Notes: generated by a model not told the origin, from the sequence alone. Numbered from the stretch's first letter, positions 1 to 8,959 are shown. The stretch is DNA of 64,000 nt from Lachnospiraceae bacterium (GCA_902363835.1 CABJBM010000002.1:62001-126000); one strand, 5' to 3'. Numbers and translations are program-made.

Positions 1-151
1 ATTTCTCCATTTTGACGGCCGCAGTCTCTGATTTTGCCGCTTCCGAAGGTGAACTGCTTAAATCCGCGGCTCCCTTCCTGCCGCATCCGGCTGCCAGCAC
101 CACAACAAAAACAGCGGCAAAGCAAAACAAACCGATTTTCTTTTTCAGCAT
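1..151 (-). CDS. lipoprotein, N-terminal fragment (runs off window)
   Basis: The first 50 codons of a gene read leftward off the window edge. The protein starts MLKKKIGLF, then has a hydrophobic stretch ending in the lipobox LAAGC with the lipidated cysteine at residue 23, followed by a Ser/Ala/Glu-rich linker. This is the layout of a membrane-anchored lipoprotein such as a solute-binding protein or secreted enzyme, but the functional domain is outside the window. A GGGAGGA ribosome binding site lies about 10 bases upstream of the ATG. Function cannot be assigned. Confidence 0.8.
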   Translation of the reverse strand, partial: MLKKKIGLFCFAAVFVVVLAAGCGRKGAADLSSSPSEAAKSETAAVKMEK

Positions 152-286
152 TTTTCTGGTTCCTCCCTGCGTCCATTTTCTGGTTCGGCCACAGTATAGC
201 ACCTGTCAGGATTATAAGTCAATAGAGTTTCAAAAACCGTAAACCTTAGTCACTTTTCCGTAAGATTCTCGTCTGTTCTTTCCCAA

Positions 287-1132
287 TTATTTGTACTCCT
301 TATGGAGGGTAAATCCCCTTCCCCGCACCTCATTGACCTGGTTAATGATCATAAATGCATTGGGGTCTATCCCCATGACCAGCTCGTTGAGCTTAGACAG
401 CTGCCTCCCTGATATTACCGTAAGAACGGTAAAGGAAGCTGTTCTTAAATGTCCCCCTTCACTGGCAAGCAGGGTGGTCCCCCTGTCCATCCGGGACTGG
501 ATTGCCTGGTTGATCTCTTCATATTTTCCGCTTATGATTTTCACCTGCATCTGGTTGCGGCCGATGAGCAGCACCTTATCAAGAACCATGGAATACAAAA
601 GCACCAGCAGGATTCCGTAAAGGATCTGCTCTTTATTGGAAAATATCATTTGTGACAGCAGGATCAGGCAGTCAAAGGCTGACATTGTCATGGATACAGA
701 TAAATTCCATTTTTTGTTGAGAATCAAAGGGGGAATATCCATTCCTCCGGTGGAAGCGCCGGCCCGTATCACCATACCGATTCCCACTCCGATCAGAAGC
801 CCGGAAAAAACAGTGGCAAGCATCCGGTCCCCGGTCATTGCCGCCTGTCCGAAGAGATTCTCAAATACCCCCAATATAAACGGATAATAAAAGGTGCTTA
901 TCATGGTGGTAAACGCAAACTGCTTTCCTAAAAACAAGGCTCCTGCCGCAAACATTAAAATATTAAAGACCCCTACAAAAGCAGCTACGGGAATGCCAAA
1001 CTGATGATGGGCCACCAGGGCAAGCCCGGTGGTTCCGCCTGTGATCAGCCCCCCCGGCAGAATGAACAGAGATACGGCCAGAGCATAAATAGTATTGCCC
1101 ACAAGTATTGTGGCAATTTTTTTCATATTCAT
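287..1132 (-). CDS. YitT family membrane protein (DUF161/DUF2179)
   Basis: A 281-residue integral membrane protein with about five hydrophobic segments in the first two thirds and a soluble C-terminal domain of DUF2179 type (MQVKIISGKYEEINQAI onward, ending near GRGFTLHKEYK). This is the standard layout of YitT proteins, a family of poorly defined transport function. The ATG at 1132 was chosen because AGGAAAGGA lies just upstream; an open extension to 1228 has no such site and reads like untranslated leader. A second member of the same family lies at 4061-4939. The precise substrate is unknown. Confidence 0.85.
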   Translation of the reverse strand: MNMKKIATILVGNTIYALAVSLFILPGGLITGGTTGLALVAHHQFGIPVAAFVGVFNILMFAAGALFLGKQFAFTTMISTFYYPFILGVFENLFGQAAMTGDRMLATVFSGLLIGVGIGMVIRAGASTGGMDIPPLILNKKWNLSVSMTMSAFDCLILLSQMIFSNKEQILYGILLVLLYSMVLDKVLLIGRNQMQVKIISGKYEEINQAIQSRMDRGTTLLASEGGHLRTASFTVLTVISGRQLSKLNELVMGIDPNAFMIINQVNEVRGRGFTLHKEYK

Positions 1133-1259
1133 ACTTTTATCATTTCCTTTCCTGGGATAAACAAACACTTTTACTATATCATGTGTCAATATTTTATACA
1201 ATTTATTTCTGCCGTTTTTCCATCCCAAGGTGTTAAGAGGATTTCTCCACAGGGCAAAC

Positions 1260-1308
1260 AGGAATCAGGCAGAAGGGAACGTTTTCCGTTCCCTTCTGCC
1301 TGATTCCT
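1260..1308 (-). terminator. perfect 22-bp stem-loop after the carboxypeptidase gene
   Basis: Two 22-base arms (1260-1281 and 1287-1308) are exact inverted complements around a 5-base loop. The structure begins 12 bases past the stop of the leftward carboxypeptidase gene. There is no clear T run on the minus strand, so it may act as an mRNA-stabilising hairpin as much as a terminator. Confidence 0.65.
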
Positions 1309-1319
1309 GTAAGTTTATC

Positions 1320-2639
1320 CTAAAAGGCAGGGATAATTCCCATAAGCCCTGGCATGGACAGATATCTATGAACAATGTTTCTCAAACACCAGGCCGTTGT
1401 CAGACGGTCCGCCCCCTGGGTCAGGCACACCGGATAGCTTTTTATAACTTCACCGTTTAAGCGGTAAACAACAGTCCCCACCACCTGGCCTTTGCGCACA
1501 GGGGCAGTTAATTCCTTGGGAATCTCTGTCCGTACCGTAACCTCCTCCTGGTCTGCCAGAAGGAAGTTTAAACTCTTCTCTTCCGCTCCTTCAATTCCGC
1601 AGGATACTGTAACCGGTTCATCCAGGCGCCCGGAGGAAGGGATCCCCTCCTTTACCGGAATCTCAGGAAAGTTGATGTCCTGATATACATTTTTGTAATG
1701 AAAGCGTTCCATTCCGTATTGAAACAGCTTTCTTGCATCCGACCATTTATAGGCCTTGTGGGGCGGCCAGCCGCAGCCTAAAAGGGCAATGGTGTAGACT
1801 CTTCCGCCATCCTGGGCCGCTCCCACATAAGAATACCCGGCCCCTCCCGTAAACCCTGTTTTTCCTGAAAATGCTCCGTCCATCATTGCCAGAAGGGTAT
1901 TGTGGTTGTTGCAGGAATAAGAACGTTTTCTTTCTAAGTCCATGAAGGAATAGCTTTTTGTTGCCGTGATTTCTAAGAATTCCTTGTTTTTTGGAGACTG
2001 GCCGATACAGTAATTCATGATTCTGGCTAAATCCGCTGCTGTTGTGGAATGTTCCTTCACCTGTCCATCCTGTTCTTCCTTGGCATCAAGGCCATTGGGT
2101 GTAATAAAATATGTATTGTCGCAGCCTAAGTCCCTGGCCTTCTGGTTCATCATCTTTGCAAACCCTTCCTGGCTCCCCCCTATGTGCTCCGCAATCATCA
2201 TGGCAGCATCATTGTGGGATTCCAGCATCAGGCTGTAAAGCAGATCCTTTAATAGAAATGTTTCTCCCTTATAGACCCCTAAATGAACCTTTGGCTGGGA
2301 AGCCGCATTCTGGCTGGCAGTCACTGTGTCAGAAAGGTTCCCGTACTCCAGTGCAAGTATGCAGGTCATGATCTTTGTGGTGCTGGCCATGGGACGGACC
2401 AGATCCTCGTTCTTCCCATATAAGATGCGGCCGGTAGAGGCATCCATCAAAACTGCTGACTGGGCATAAAGATTTAATTCATCCTTTGTCTGAACCGACG
2501 CGCTTTCTTTTCCTTTCTCCTCTGTTACTGTTGTTTTCTCATTGACGGCCTCTTTTCCTGCCAGCCTGACTGCAGCAGTCCCTGTCCCCATAAGCAGGAT
2601 AAACACCGCTGCCAGCAGTATTCCTATGGCATGCCTCAT
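1320..2639 (-). CDS. D-alanyl-D-alanine carboxypeptidase (peptidase S11, DacF/PBP5 type)
   Basis: A 439-residue secreted penicillin-binding protein that trims the terminal D-Ala from peptidoglycan stem peptides. An N-terminal signal segment (about residues 4-25) precedes the catalytic domain. The three active-site motifs are present in order: STTK (in MASTTKIMT) with the acylated serine, SHN (in MLESHNDAA), and KTG (in FSGKTGFTGG). A beta-rich PBP5 C-terminal domain follows. The ATG is preceded by GGGAGG at a spacing of 7. It is divergent from the dinB gene. Spore formers carry vegetative and sporulation paralogues; which one this is cannot be told from sequence alone. Confidence 0.93.
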   Translation of the reverse strand: MRHAIGILLAAVFILLMGTGTAAVRLAGKEAVNEKTTVTEEKGKESASVQTKDELNLYAQSAVLMDASTGRILYGKNEDLVRPMASTTKIMTCILALEYGNLSDTVTASQNAASQPKVHLGVYKGETFLLKDLLYSLMLESHNDAAMMIAEHIGGSQEGFAKMMNQKARDLGCDNTYFITPNGLDAKEEQDGQVKEHSTTAADLARIMNYCIGQSPKNKEFLEITATKSYSFMDLERKRSYSCNNHNTLLAMMDGAFSGKTGFTGGAGYSYVGAAQDGGRVYTIALLGCGWPPHKAYKWSDARKLFQYGMERFHYKNVYQDINFPEIPVKEGIPSSGRLDEPVTVSCGIEGAEEKSLNFLLADQEEVTVRTEIPKELTAPVRKGQVVGTVVYRLNGEVIKSYPVCLTQGADRLTTAWCLRNIVHRYLSMPGLMGIIPAF

Positions 2640-2699
2640 GAAAGAGCCTCCCCCATGGATTTATTTTATCCTATTCCGCAGTTTTTTTAATTATTCCCT

Positions 2700-2728
2700 T
2701 TACTTTCCGAACGTATTTTCGGTATAAT
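2700..2728 (+). promoter_or_regulatory. dinB promoter (TATAAT -10, weak -35)
   Basis: A perfect -10 TATAAT lies at 2723-2728, 49 bases upstream of the ATG. The hexamer 17 bases further up, TTACTT, is a poor -35. The candidate SOS box fills most of the spacer. Confidence 0.5.
2708..2721 (+). promoter_or_regulatory. candidate LexA/SOS box of dinB
   Basis: The 14 bases CGAACGTATTTTCG match 13 of 14 positions of the Firmicute SOS box CGAAC-RNRY-GTTCG. The site ends one base before a perfect TATAAT (2723-2728), so a bound repressor would sit across the promoter of the Y-family polymerase gene. Known biology of dinB supports SOS control; binding itself is inferred. Confidence 0.6.
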
Positions 2729-2777
2729 AAATACGAAAGAAGTTCCATGAAGTAATTATGTGAAAGGAGGATGGGAT

Positions 2778-4022
2778 ATGGCACCGGAACCTTTAGTTTT
2801 CCACATAGACGTTAATTCTGCATATTTAAGCTGGGAATCTGTCAGCCGTCTGAAAGCTGACTTAAACGCCCTGGATTTACGCACCATTCCATCGGCAGTA
2901 GGCGGCGACTCTTCCCTGCGGCATGGAATCGTTCTGGCAAAATCCACGCCTGCCAAAGCATATGGAATCACCACCGGAGAACCAATCAGCCAGGCTCTGC
3001 GCAAATGCCCGGCCCTGACCGTTGTTCCCGCCCGGTTTGACATATACATGGAACAGTCCGGTAAACTCATGGAGCTTTTGTCCGATTACACGCCTGACAT
3101 TGAAAAATTCAGCATTGACGAAGCATTTCTGGACATGTCTTCCACCATCCATCTCTTTGGTCCTCCCTTGGAGACGGCAAACCAGATACGGGAAAGGATT
3201 TGGAGGGAACTGGGATTTACCGTGAACATCGGAATAGCGCCCAACAAACTTCTGGCAAAGATGGCCTCGGACTTTAAAAAGCCCAATCTCTGCCACACCT
3301 TATTTTCTCATGAAATCCCTTCTAAAATGTGGCCTCTTCCCATTGGGGAACTGTTTTTTGTAGGCCATTCCGCCCAGAAAAAGCTGGAAGGCGTCGGCAT
3401 ACACACCATAGGAGAGCTGGCAGCCTGCAGCGTAAGCCATTTGAAGCCCATTCTGGGGGAAAAGTATGCGCTTTTGATTCATGACTATGCCTGCGGCATT
3501 GATTCCTCTCCTGTGGCAGAACGGGAGCCTTTAAACAAGGGTTATGGAAACAGCACCACCCTTTCCCATGATATTGATGATTTTGACGTAGCCTGTCAAG
3601 TCCTTTTATCCTTAAGCGAGACCGTAGGCGCCCGCCTCCGGGCTGACCATGTCATGTCCGACTGCGTCTGTGTGGAGATCAAGGACTGGAATTTTCACAC
3701 CAAGTCCCATCAGATGACCTTAAACAATCCTACGGATTCCACCACAGTCATTTATGAAAATGCCTGTAAACTGCTTAAGGAGCTTTGGGACCGCACTCCT
3801 TTGCGCTTAATCGGTGTGCGCACCACCAAGATTTCAGAGGATGACTTTTGCCAGCTTAATCTTTTCGAATCGGAGCAGGCCCGTAAGATGAAGGAAATGG
3901 AAAAAGCAGTGGATCACATCCGCAGCAAATTCGGAACTGACAGTGTGAAAAGGGCCAGCTTTTTAAAAAAGGATGCCATTGTTGACCACACATCCGGCAG
4001 GGGGAAATCCGGCATAAAATAA
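2778..4022 (+). CDS. dinB: DNA polymerase IV-type Y-family polymerase
   Basis: A 414-residue translesion DNA polymerase. The palm motif HIDVNSAYLSWES replaces the usual DxDxFYASVE and supplies the first catalytic Asp and a tyrosine near the steric gate. SIDEAFLD (about residue 105) carries the second acidic pair, followed by the GIAPNKLLAKMASD fingers motif and a helix-hairpin-helix thumb (FFVGHSAQKKLEGVGI). Near the C-terminus QLNLF is a clear beta-clamp binding motif. The ATG at 2778 was chosen because AAAGGAGG sits 7 bases upstream; a GTG at 2760 would place that site inside the gene. A likely SOS box lies in the promoter. Some residues resemble UmuC/UvrX members, so the exact subfamily is less certain than the family. 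Confidence 0.92.
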   Translation: MAPEPLVFHIDVNSAYLSWESVSRLKADLNALDLRTIPSAVGGDSSLRHGIVLAKSTPAKAYGITTGEPISQALRKCPALTVVPARFDIYMEQSGKLMELLSDYTPDIEKFSIDEAFLDMSSTIHLFGPPLETANQIRERIWRELGFTVNIGIAPNKLLAKMASDFKKPNLCHTLFSHEIPSKMWPLPIGELFFVGHSAQKKLEGVGIHTIGELAACSVSHLKPILGEKYALLIHDYACGIDSSPVAEREPLNKGYGNSTTLSHDIDDFDVACQVLLSLSETVGARLRADHVMSDCVCVEIKDWNFHTKSHQMTLNNPTDSTTVIYENACKLLKELWDRTPLRLIGVRTTKISEDDFCQLNLFESEQARKMKEMEKAVDHIRSKFGTDSVKRASFLKKDAIVDHTSGRGKSGIK

Positions 4023-4062
4023 GGGTGTGTCTGAAATGAGTTTTCAGACACACCCTTATTTT
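4021..4062 (+). terminator. bidirectional terminator between convergent dinB and yitT genes
   Basis: A 16-bp stem (4021-4036 with 4042-4057) is followed by TTATTTT on the plus strand and by TTATTTTATG on the minus strand. It sits between the stops of two convergent genes. Confidence 0.85.
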
Positions 4063-4939
4063 AAAGCTGCCCACCAATGGCTTTAAACCCTTCTCCGTAA
4101 ACCTCATTGGAATCCGTGATGATGAGGAAAGCTTCTTTATCTATTTCATGGATGGCCCGGCGGATGGGCACCACCTGGCTGTTATTGCAGGCGCACATGA
4201 CCACCTTCTTTTCATCCAGGGAATAGGAGCCCTGTCCCTGAAGAAAGGTGCAGCCGCGACCGGTATTTTCCTCGATTCTCTGAGCCACTTCCATTGCATG
4301 GGAGGTGACCACAAAAACCAGCTTTCCTGCTCCCAGTCCATACATGATCTTGTCGATTACCATGGTGGTCACAATGGTAGAGAGCATGCCCAGGATGACC
4401 GCGTCCAGATTGCGGAATACAAAACCTCCGGCAATGATGACGATGGCATCCACCACAAGAGATATTTGTCCAATGGTCAGGTGAGGGAAAATCTTGCGGA
4501 TGGCCATGACCAGAAAGTCCGTACCTCCTGTGGAGCAGTTTCTTAAATAAACAATGGTCAGCCCCAGCCCTGAAAAAATTCCGGTGCAGGCGGAAGCATA
4601 CAGAGGATTTCCCTGGTAAACAGGAAGATATGGAACAACATAGTCCAGCACAAGGGCAAAGATGATCATACTCTTCATGGAACGGAGCAAAAAACTCCTT
4701 CCCAAAAGCTTATAGCTGACCAGCACAATGGGAATGTTTAAGACAATGCTGGTAATGCCCATGGGCAGGCCGAACAAATGGCGCAGAATCAACGCAATAC
4801 CGGATACTCCTACGGGAGCAAACTCCGCGTTTACCGCAAAATTATAGATTCCAATATTAAATAAAAATGCTCCCGCCAGATCACACAGAAGATCAATTCC
4901 AAGCTCCTTTGGCGAATATTCCTGTTTGATTTTCATCAT
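4061..4939 (-). CDS. YitT family membrane protein (DUF161/DUF2179), second copy
   Basis: A 292-residue membrane protein with five hydrophobic segments and a C-terminal DUF2179 domain (GKLVFVVTSHAMEVAQRIEE onward). It shares the family layout and the conserved GGTD/GGMD region (NCSTGGTDFLVMAIRK) with the protein at 287-1132. The two are clearly diverged, so this is not a recent tandem copy. GGAGG lies 10 bases upstream of the start ATG. A small acidic protein gene starts upstream with a gap of only 38 bases, suggesting co-transcription. Transport substrate is unknown for this family. Confidence 0.85.
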   Translation of the reverse strand: MMKIKQEYSPKELGIDLLCDLAGAFLFNIGIYNFAVNAEFAPVGVSGIALILRHLFGLPMGITSIVLNIPIVLVSYKLLGRSFLLRSMKSMIIFALVLDYVVPYLPVYQGNPLYASACTGIFSGLGLTIVYLRNCSTGGTDFLVMAIRKIFPHLTIGQISLVVDAIVIIAGGFVFRNLDAVILGMLSTIVTTMVIDKIMYGLGAGKLVFVVTSHAMEVAQRIEENTGRGCTFLQGQGSYSLDEKKVVMCACNNSQVVPIRRAIHEIDKEAFLIITDSNEVYGEGFKAIGGQL

Positions 4940-4977
4940 GAGTATGCTGCCTCCATTTCTTCCGCCCTGCTTTCACC

Positions 4978-5250
4978 TTATAGAAAATAATCGTTAATTT
5001 CAAATTCCTTTTTACCGATCCGCACCTTTTTTATGAGGACGTTTACTTCCCCTTCTTCTTGGGAGCAGATTCCTGACACCCAAATCTGTGTCTTACCATA
5101 GGATTCCGTCAAAACCAGTTCTTTATCCATAATTCCTTTGTCTGCCAGTGCTTCTGACAAATCCAGAAGAACTTCATCCACATCTTCCGTTATGTGGCTT
5201 CTTTCAAATTCCATTTCCAATGCTTCATAAATATCCTGATCAAACATCAT
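4978..5250 (-). CDS. small acidic protein of unknown function
   Basis: A 90-residue protein, rich in Glu and Asp, with no membrane segment, cysteine motif or signal peptide beyond a single Cys. Residues 5-40 look helical (EALEMEFERS, VDEVLLDLSEALADK) and the second half looks like beta strands. I do not recognise the family. The leader contains a run of six G before TTTAATG, an unusual but usable ribosome binding site. It probably forms a two-gene unit with the YitT gene just downstream. Confidence 0.6.
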   Translation of the reverse strand: MMFDQDIYEALEMEFERSHITEDVDEVLLDLSEALADKGIMDKELVLTESYGKTQIWVSGICSQEEGEVNVLIKKVRIGKKEFEINDYFL

Positions 5251-5337
5251 TAAACCCCCCTTTTTTATTTTCTACCAGCTAATTATAACCCATAGATTCT
5301 CCTTGTCAATCACTACCCTTCATGATAGAATCGGTTT

Positions 5338-6261
5338 ATGAAAATGACTATGAATTATACCATAACTGAAACGTCTAAAGAGCTGACTGTGAAACAGTAT
5401 CTCTTAAACCTTGGATATTCCCAAAGCCTGATCCGGCAGCTTCGCAATACGGAGAATGGGATCACTGTGGAAGGAGAATCTGTTTATACGACCCGCATCC
5501 TTAAGCCGGGAGAGCTTTTATCTGTCTTTATCTGTGAGGAGGAAAGCTCTAAAAATATTGTTCCGACTCCCATGCCCCTTCAAATCCAATACGAGGATGA
5601 ACATATTCTGGTCATCAACAAGGAAGCCGGCATTCCCATCCATCCGTCCCAGGGTAACTTTGACCATACCCTGGCCAATGGAATCGCATATTATTTTAAA
5701 GAAAAGAACCAGGCCTTTATCTACCGGGCCATCAACCGGCTGGACCGGGATACCACCGGACTTTTAGTGCTGGCAAAAAATCCTTTAAGCGCCTGCATTC
5801 TTTCGGATATGGTGAAAAAAAGAGAGATTCACCGCCATTATCTGGCGGTTGTCCTGGGAGAGCTTCCCCTAAGCGGCACCATTGACGCTCCAATCGCCCG
5901 GGTAGACGGCTCCACCATTGAACGGTGCGTGGACCGGATAAAGGGAGAAGAGGCATGCACCCATTACAAACGGCTTTATTACGATCCTGTGACCGGGCAT
6001 TCCCTTGCAGGCCTTTGCCTGGAAACCGGCCGTACCCATCAGATCAGGGTCCATTTAAAATCCATCGGTTATCCCCTGCCCGGAGATTTCCTTTATTATC
6101 CCGACTACCGTTACATCAGACGGCAGGCCCTTCATTCCTTTCGCCTGGAGTTTCTTCATCCAATCAAAAAGGAGCTCCTTATCTTTGAGGCGCCCCTTCC
6201 TGAAGACATGCAGTTCCTTGGGATCACATCCACCGAAGGCCTTTGGGATAATGATTTTTAA
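5338..6261 (+). CDS. RluA/RluD family pseudouridine synthase
   Basis: A 307-residue RNA pseudouridine synthase, probably acting on 23S rRNA. Residues about 15-60 form an S4-type RNA-binding domain (VKQYLLNLGYSQSLIRQL). The catalytic motif NRLDRDTTGLLVLAKN holds the active-site Asp, and GRTHQIRVHLKSIGYP is the conserved C-terminal RluA motif. The ribosome binding site is weak, so the start (ATG at 5338, or 5344) is less certain. The last 38 bases overlap the 3' end of the convergent rRNA methyltransferase gene. The exact target uridine cannot be read from sequence. Confidence 0.88.
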   Translation: MKMTMNYTITETSKELTVKQYLLNLGYSQSLIRQLRNTENGITVEGESVYTTRILKPGELLSVFICEEESSKNIVPTPMPLQIQYEDEHILVINKEAGIPIHPSQGNFDHTLANGIAYYFKEKNQAFIYRAINRLDRDTTGLLVLAKNPLSACILSDMVKKREIHRHYLAVVLGELPLSGTIDAPIARVDGSTIERCVDRIKGEEACTHYKRLYYDPVTGHSLAGLCLETGRTHQIRVHLKSIGYPLPGDFLYYPDYRYIRRQALHSFRLEFLHPIKKELLIFEAPLPEDMQFLGITSTEGLWDNDF

Positions 6262-7624
6262 GGATACCCCCGGCCAGCTTGGCAAACCCAATGGAATATC
6301 CTCCGGTATTAACCAGAACCCAGCCTTTTTTATTGTCACCGGAAGGAAAAGCCTCCTCCGGGAGAGTTTCCCCTTTTAAATACTTTATAATTTCTTCTCC
6401 GTCAGCCGGCAGGTCGATCCACCGTTTTACCTCTTCCTTTTTAAGGAAAAGAGCAAAAGCATGGGATGGCTCAAACCGGTTCTTTTTCACGGTTCCCATA
6501 TGAAGTCCCGGACGGATAATTTTCATTCCCTTAAAATCGATCATTTCCGGCGGAACCAGATACACCTGATCCCCAAAAAGGATATATTCTCTCCTAAGAA
6601 GCAATGGAGCTGGGTTTACCAGAAAATCCTTTAAAAACCCTTCCAGCTCCTTTAACACGGATTTGTCTCTGGTGTACTCCGGCACAGTCTGCTTTTTTTC
6701 AAAAACTCCAGTCCCGTCTTTTTTCAATACTGCCAGGTAATGGCCTTCTCCTTCTGATCTGTCAGGCCAGATGCGGAAGGTTTTTCTTAAGTCCTCCAGG
6801 CCGGTTTTACTCCATGACCGGCGGCCTGGATAAAGTCCGGGCCTCTTTCCCATGTCCTTAATGGAAAAGTCGGGATGGGAAAGGAGAAATTCTTCCATGA
6901 CCTGTTCATTTTCCTCCGGGGAAAACGTACAGGTGGAATAAACCATGGTTCCTCCCGGCTTAAGCATGACCGCTGCATTGGAAAGAATCTCTTTTTGACG
7001 GGCCGCACAGGCGTTCACATGCCCGGGCGTCCATTCCTGTCTGGCTGCCTCATCTTTTCGGAACATCCCTTCGCCGGAACAGGGCGCATCCACAACAATC
7101 CGGTCAAAAAAGTTTGGAAAGCGCAAGGACAGGGTTTTGGAATCCTCGTTTGACACGACCCCATTGCCGATCCCCAGGCGCTCCACGTTCTGGGAAAGAA
7201 TCTTTGCCCTGGCCGGATGGATCTCATTGCTTAAAAGAAAGCCTTTTCCCTGCATCCGCCCTGCAATATGGGTAGTTTTCCCTCCCGGTGCGGCGCATAA
7301 ATCAAGGATCCGCTCCCCTGGCAGGGGATCAAGCAGTTCCACAACGGCCATGGCGCTTGGCTCCTGGATGTAATAAAGGCCGGCCTCATGATAGGGATGC
7401 TTTCCCGGCCGCTCTCCTGCCCGGTAGTAATACCCTTCCCCTGCCCATGGAATCTTTTTCAATTCAAAAGGGCAGATCTCATTAAATTTCTCCTGGGAAA
7501 TCTTTAAGGGGTTTACCCTCAGACCCTGAACCCGCTCCTTTTCATAGCTTTCAATAAAAGAATCATATTTATCTCCTAAAAGCCCTTTCATTTTTTCCCT
7601 GAACTCATCCGGTAGCTGAATCAT
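6224..7624 (-). CDS. 16S rRNA m5C methyltransferase, RsmF-like
   Basis: A 466-residue SAM-dependent RNA cytosine-5 methyltransferase of the RsmB/RsmF (NOP2) family. The SAM-binding motif DLCAAPGGKTTHIA is followed by DAPCSGEGMFRKDE (motif IV with its cysteine) and YSTCTFSPEENE (motif VI with the catalytic cysteine). After the catalytic core there is an extended C-terminal PUA-like region of the RsmF type (about residues 310-466). AGAGGAAAAATA precedes the ATG. It is convergent and overlaps the RluA-type gene by 38 bases; both modify rRNA. Confidence 0.88.
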   Translation of the reverse strand: MIQLPDEFREKMKGLLGDKYDSFIESYEKERVQGLRVNPLKISQEKFNEICPFELKKIPWAGEGYYYRAGERPGKHPYHEAGLYYIQEPSAMAVVELLDPLPGERILDLCAAPGGKTTHIAGRMQGKGFLLSNEIHPARAKILSQNVERLGIGNGVVSNEDSKTLSLRFPNFFDRIVVDAPCSGEGMFRKDEAARQEWTPGHVNACAARQKEILSNAAVMLKPGGTMVYSTCTFSPEENEQVMEEFLLSHPDFSIKDMGKRPGLYPGRRSWSKTGLEDLRKTFRIWPDRSEGEGHYLAVLKKDGTGVFEKKQTVPEYTRDKSVLKELEGFLKDFLVNPAPLLLRREYILFGDQVYLVPPEMIDFKGMKIIRPGLHMGTVKKNRFEPSHAFALFLKKEEVKRWIDLPADGEEIIKYLKGETLPEEAFPSGDNKKGWVLVNTGGYSIGFAKLAGGILKNHYPKGLRWM

Positions 7625-7730
7625 TATTTTTCCTCTGAATTTTAAATTTTATATAAAAATAATACTTATCTATCATTATTTTCCGAAGTAAATGCCAAAA
7701 TAGGAAGAGACGAATGACCGGAGGTGCCTT

Positions 7731-8294
7731 ATGTCCTTAATAACCATTACCGCTTACTTTATTATTCCCATTTATACCATTTTGTTTGCCTGGGGAACCG
7801 ATTGGTTTACATTGAATTTTTCCGTATTAGGGAATCTGTCCGCCAGAAAAAATCTGTTTTTCCTGTGGGGCGTTATTGTTGGAACGTATTTTTATTACGT
7901 TTTAAAACGGATCATAGGCGGTCTTCCCAGAAACAAAAAGGAAACCGCATTCAGCGCTGCCGCCCTTTTATTTCTGGCTTTGGCGGTCATCACGCCTTAT
8001 CTGCCGGACTCCCAGCCTTTTCACGCGGTCCTCCATGTTCTTTTATCCTTTTTGGCATCAATTTCTCTTCTGATTTGCCTGTATATGGTCATCTGGAAGC
8101 TTTACTGCATGAATAAGGAGGTTTACCGGCCCTATCTTCATTGCCTGCTGATGATAACAGCCATGTCTGCCTTCCTCTTTTTCCTGACAGGAATCGTGAG
8201 TACTGTGCTGGAAATATTTTTTACCCTTTCCTGCACCATTCTTCTTCAAAAGCTTTATCACAGAATCTATGCTCCAAAAATCCTGTGGAGATAA
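7731..8294 (+). CDS. multi-pass membrane protein of unknown function
   Basis: A 187-residue protein made almost entirely of about six hydrophobic segments with short polar loops (for example ITAYFIIPIYTILFAW at the start and AFLFFLTGIVSTVLEIFF near the end). The layout recalls DUF998-like or small-sensor membrane proteins but no defining motif is visible. GGAGGT lies 6 bases upstream of the ATG, and a stem-loop follows the stop, so it appears to be a single-gene unit. Function unknown. Confidence 0.65.
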   Translation: MSLITITAYFIIPIYTILFAWGTDWFTLNFSVLGNLSARKNLFFLWGVIVGTYFYYVLKRIIGGLPRNKKETAFSAAALLFLALAVITPYLPDSQPFHAVLHVLLSFLASISLLICLYMVIWKLYCMNKEVYRPYLHCLLMITAMSAFLFFLTGIVSTVLEIFFTLSCTILLQKLYHRIYAPKILWR

Positions 8295-8313
8295 AACCAT
8301 AATCAAAAAGGAA

Positions 8314-8357
8314 AGTACCCGGAAGAATAAAACTTCTTTCGGGTACTGACCTTTTTC
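8314..8357 (+). terminator. terminator after the membrane protein gene
   Basis: AGTACCCG (8314-8321) pairs with CGGGTACT (8340-8347) with a partly paired GAAG/CTTC interior, followed three bases later by a CTTTTT tract. Confidence 0.6.
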
Positions 8358-8405
8358 CGGGCCTTGCCTCAGGTGTAAAACCATGCCGGGCAGGGCAGCA
8401 AAATC

Positions 8406-8810
8406 CTACAACACGATCTTATACTGATCAGAGCCTTCTCCGTTTACAGCATAATAAGCGGTATTTTCTTCCGGCTTTACGTATACTTCAATGGTTTTCA
8501 CTGCAGCGTCTTCCTGCTTTGACAGATAATCCTCTTTAACTGCTTTAAGCACTTCTCCTGCGGCAATCTGCTTTCCGGAATATTCAATAAAGAACGATAC
8601 TTCCGGCTCTGTTTTCTTTGCAGTTGTTTTCTTTGGCGCAGTACTTTTTTTCACAGGCGCTTTTTTGGCAGCAGCGCTCTTTTTTTCTTCCTGTACTTTT
8701 ACCTCACTTACCTGGGTTGCGGCCGCTGTCTTCTTAACTGTCGTTTTTCCAGCCGCCATCTCTTCTGCGGCTTTTGCTGGTCTTTTTCCTGCATTTTTAT
8801 TGTTTTCCAT
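8406..8810 (-). CDS. Lys/Ala-rich protein with DUF6465-like C-terminal domain
   Basis: A 134-residue protein in two parts. Residues 1-70 are a low-complexity Lys/Ala/Thr tail (repeats such as KKAPVKKSTAPKKTTAKKT) resembling histone-like or DNA-binding tails. Residues 71-134 form a compact acidic domain (SFFIEYSGKQI, VYVKPEENTAYYAVNGEG) that I associate with DUF6465 of Clostridia. The ATG at 8810 is preceded by GAGGAGGAGA; a longer TTG start would place that site inside the gene. Role unknown. Confidence 0.75.
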   Translation of the reverse strand: MENNKNAGKRPAKAAEEMAAGKTTVKKTAAATQVSEVKVQEEKKSAAAKKAPVKKSTAPKKTTAKKTEPEVSFFIEYSGKQIAAGEVLKAVKEDYLSKQEDAAVKTIEVYVKPEENTAYYAVNGEGSDQYKIVL

Positions 8811-8959
8811 AATTCTCCTCCTCAAACAATTAAAACGGTTACCACCTACGCGTACAAATCAAGCCTGCCTGTGATGTTTAAAATTAGCTGAGTGAATTAT
8901 AGAACGAAACCCCTGTTTTGTCAATAAAAACCATCCCATGAACCCAAAAACGGGTATTA

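Noticed and set aside
2734..2746. Second SOS box downstream of the dinB -10
   Set aside because: CGAAAGAAGTTCC has the halves one base too close and a changed first half-site.
4061..4939. Recent duplication of the YitT gene at 287-1132
   Set aside because: The two proteins share the family layout and a few motifs only; they are diverged paralogues.
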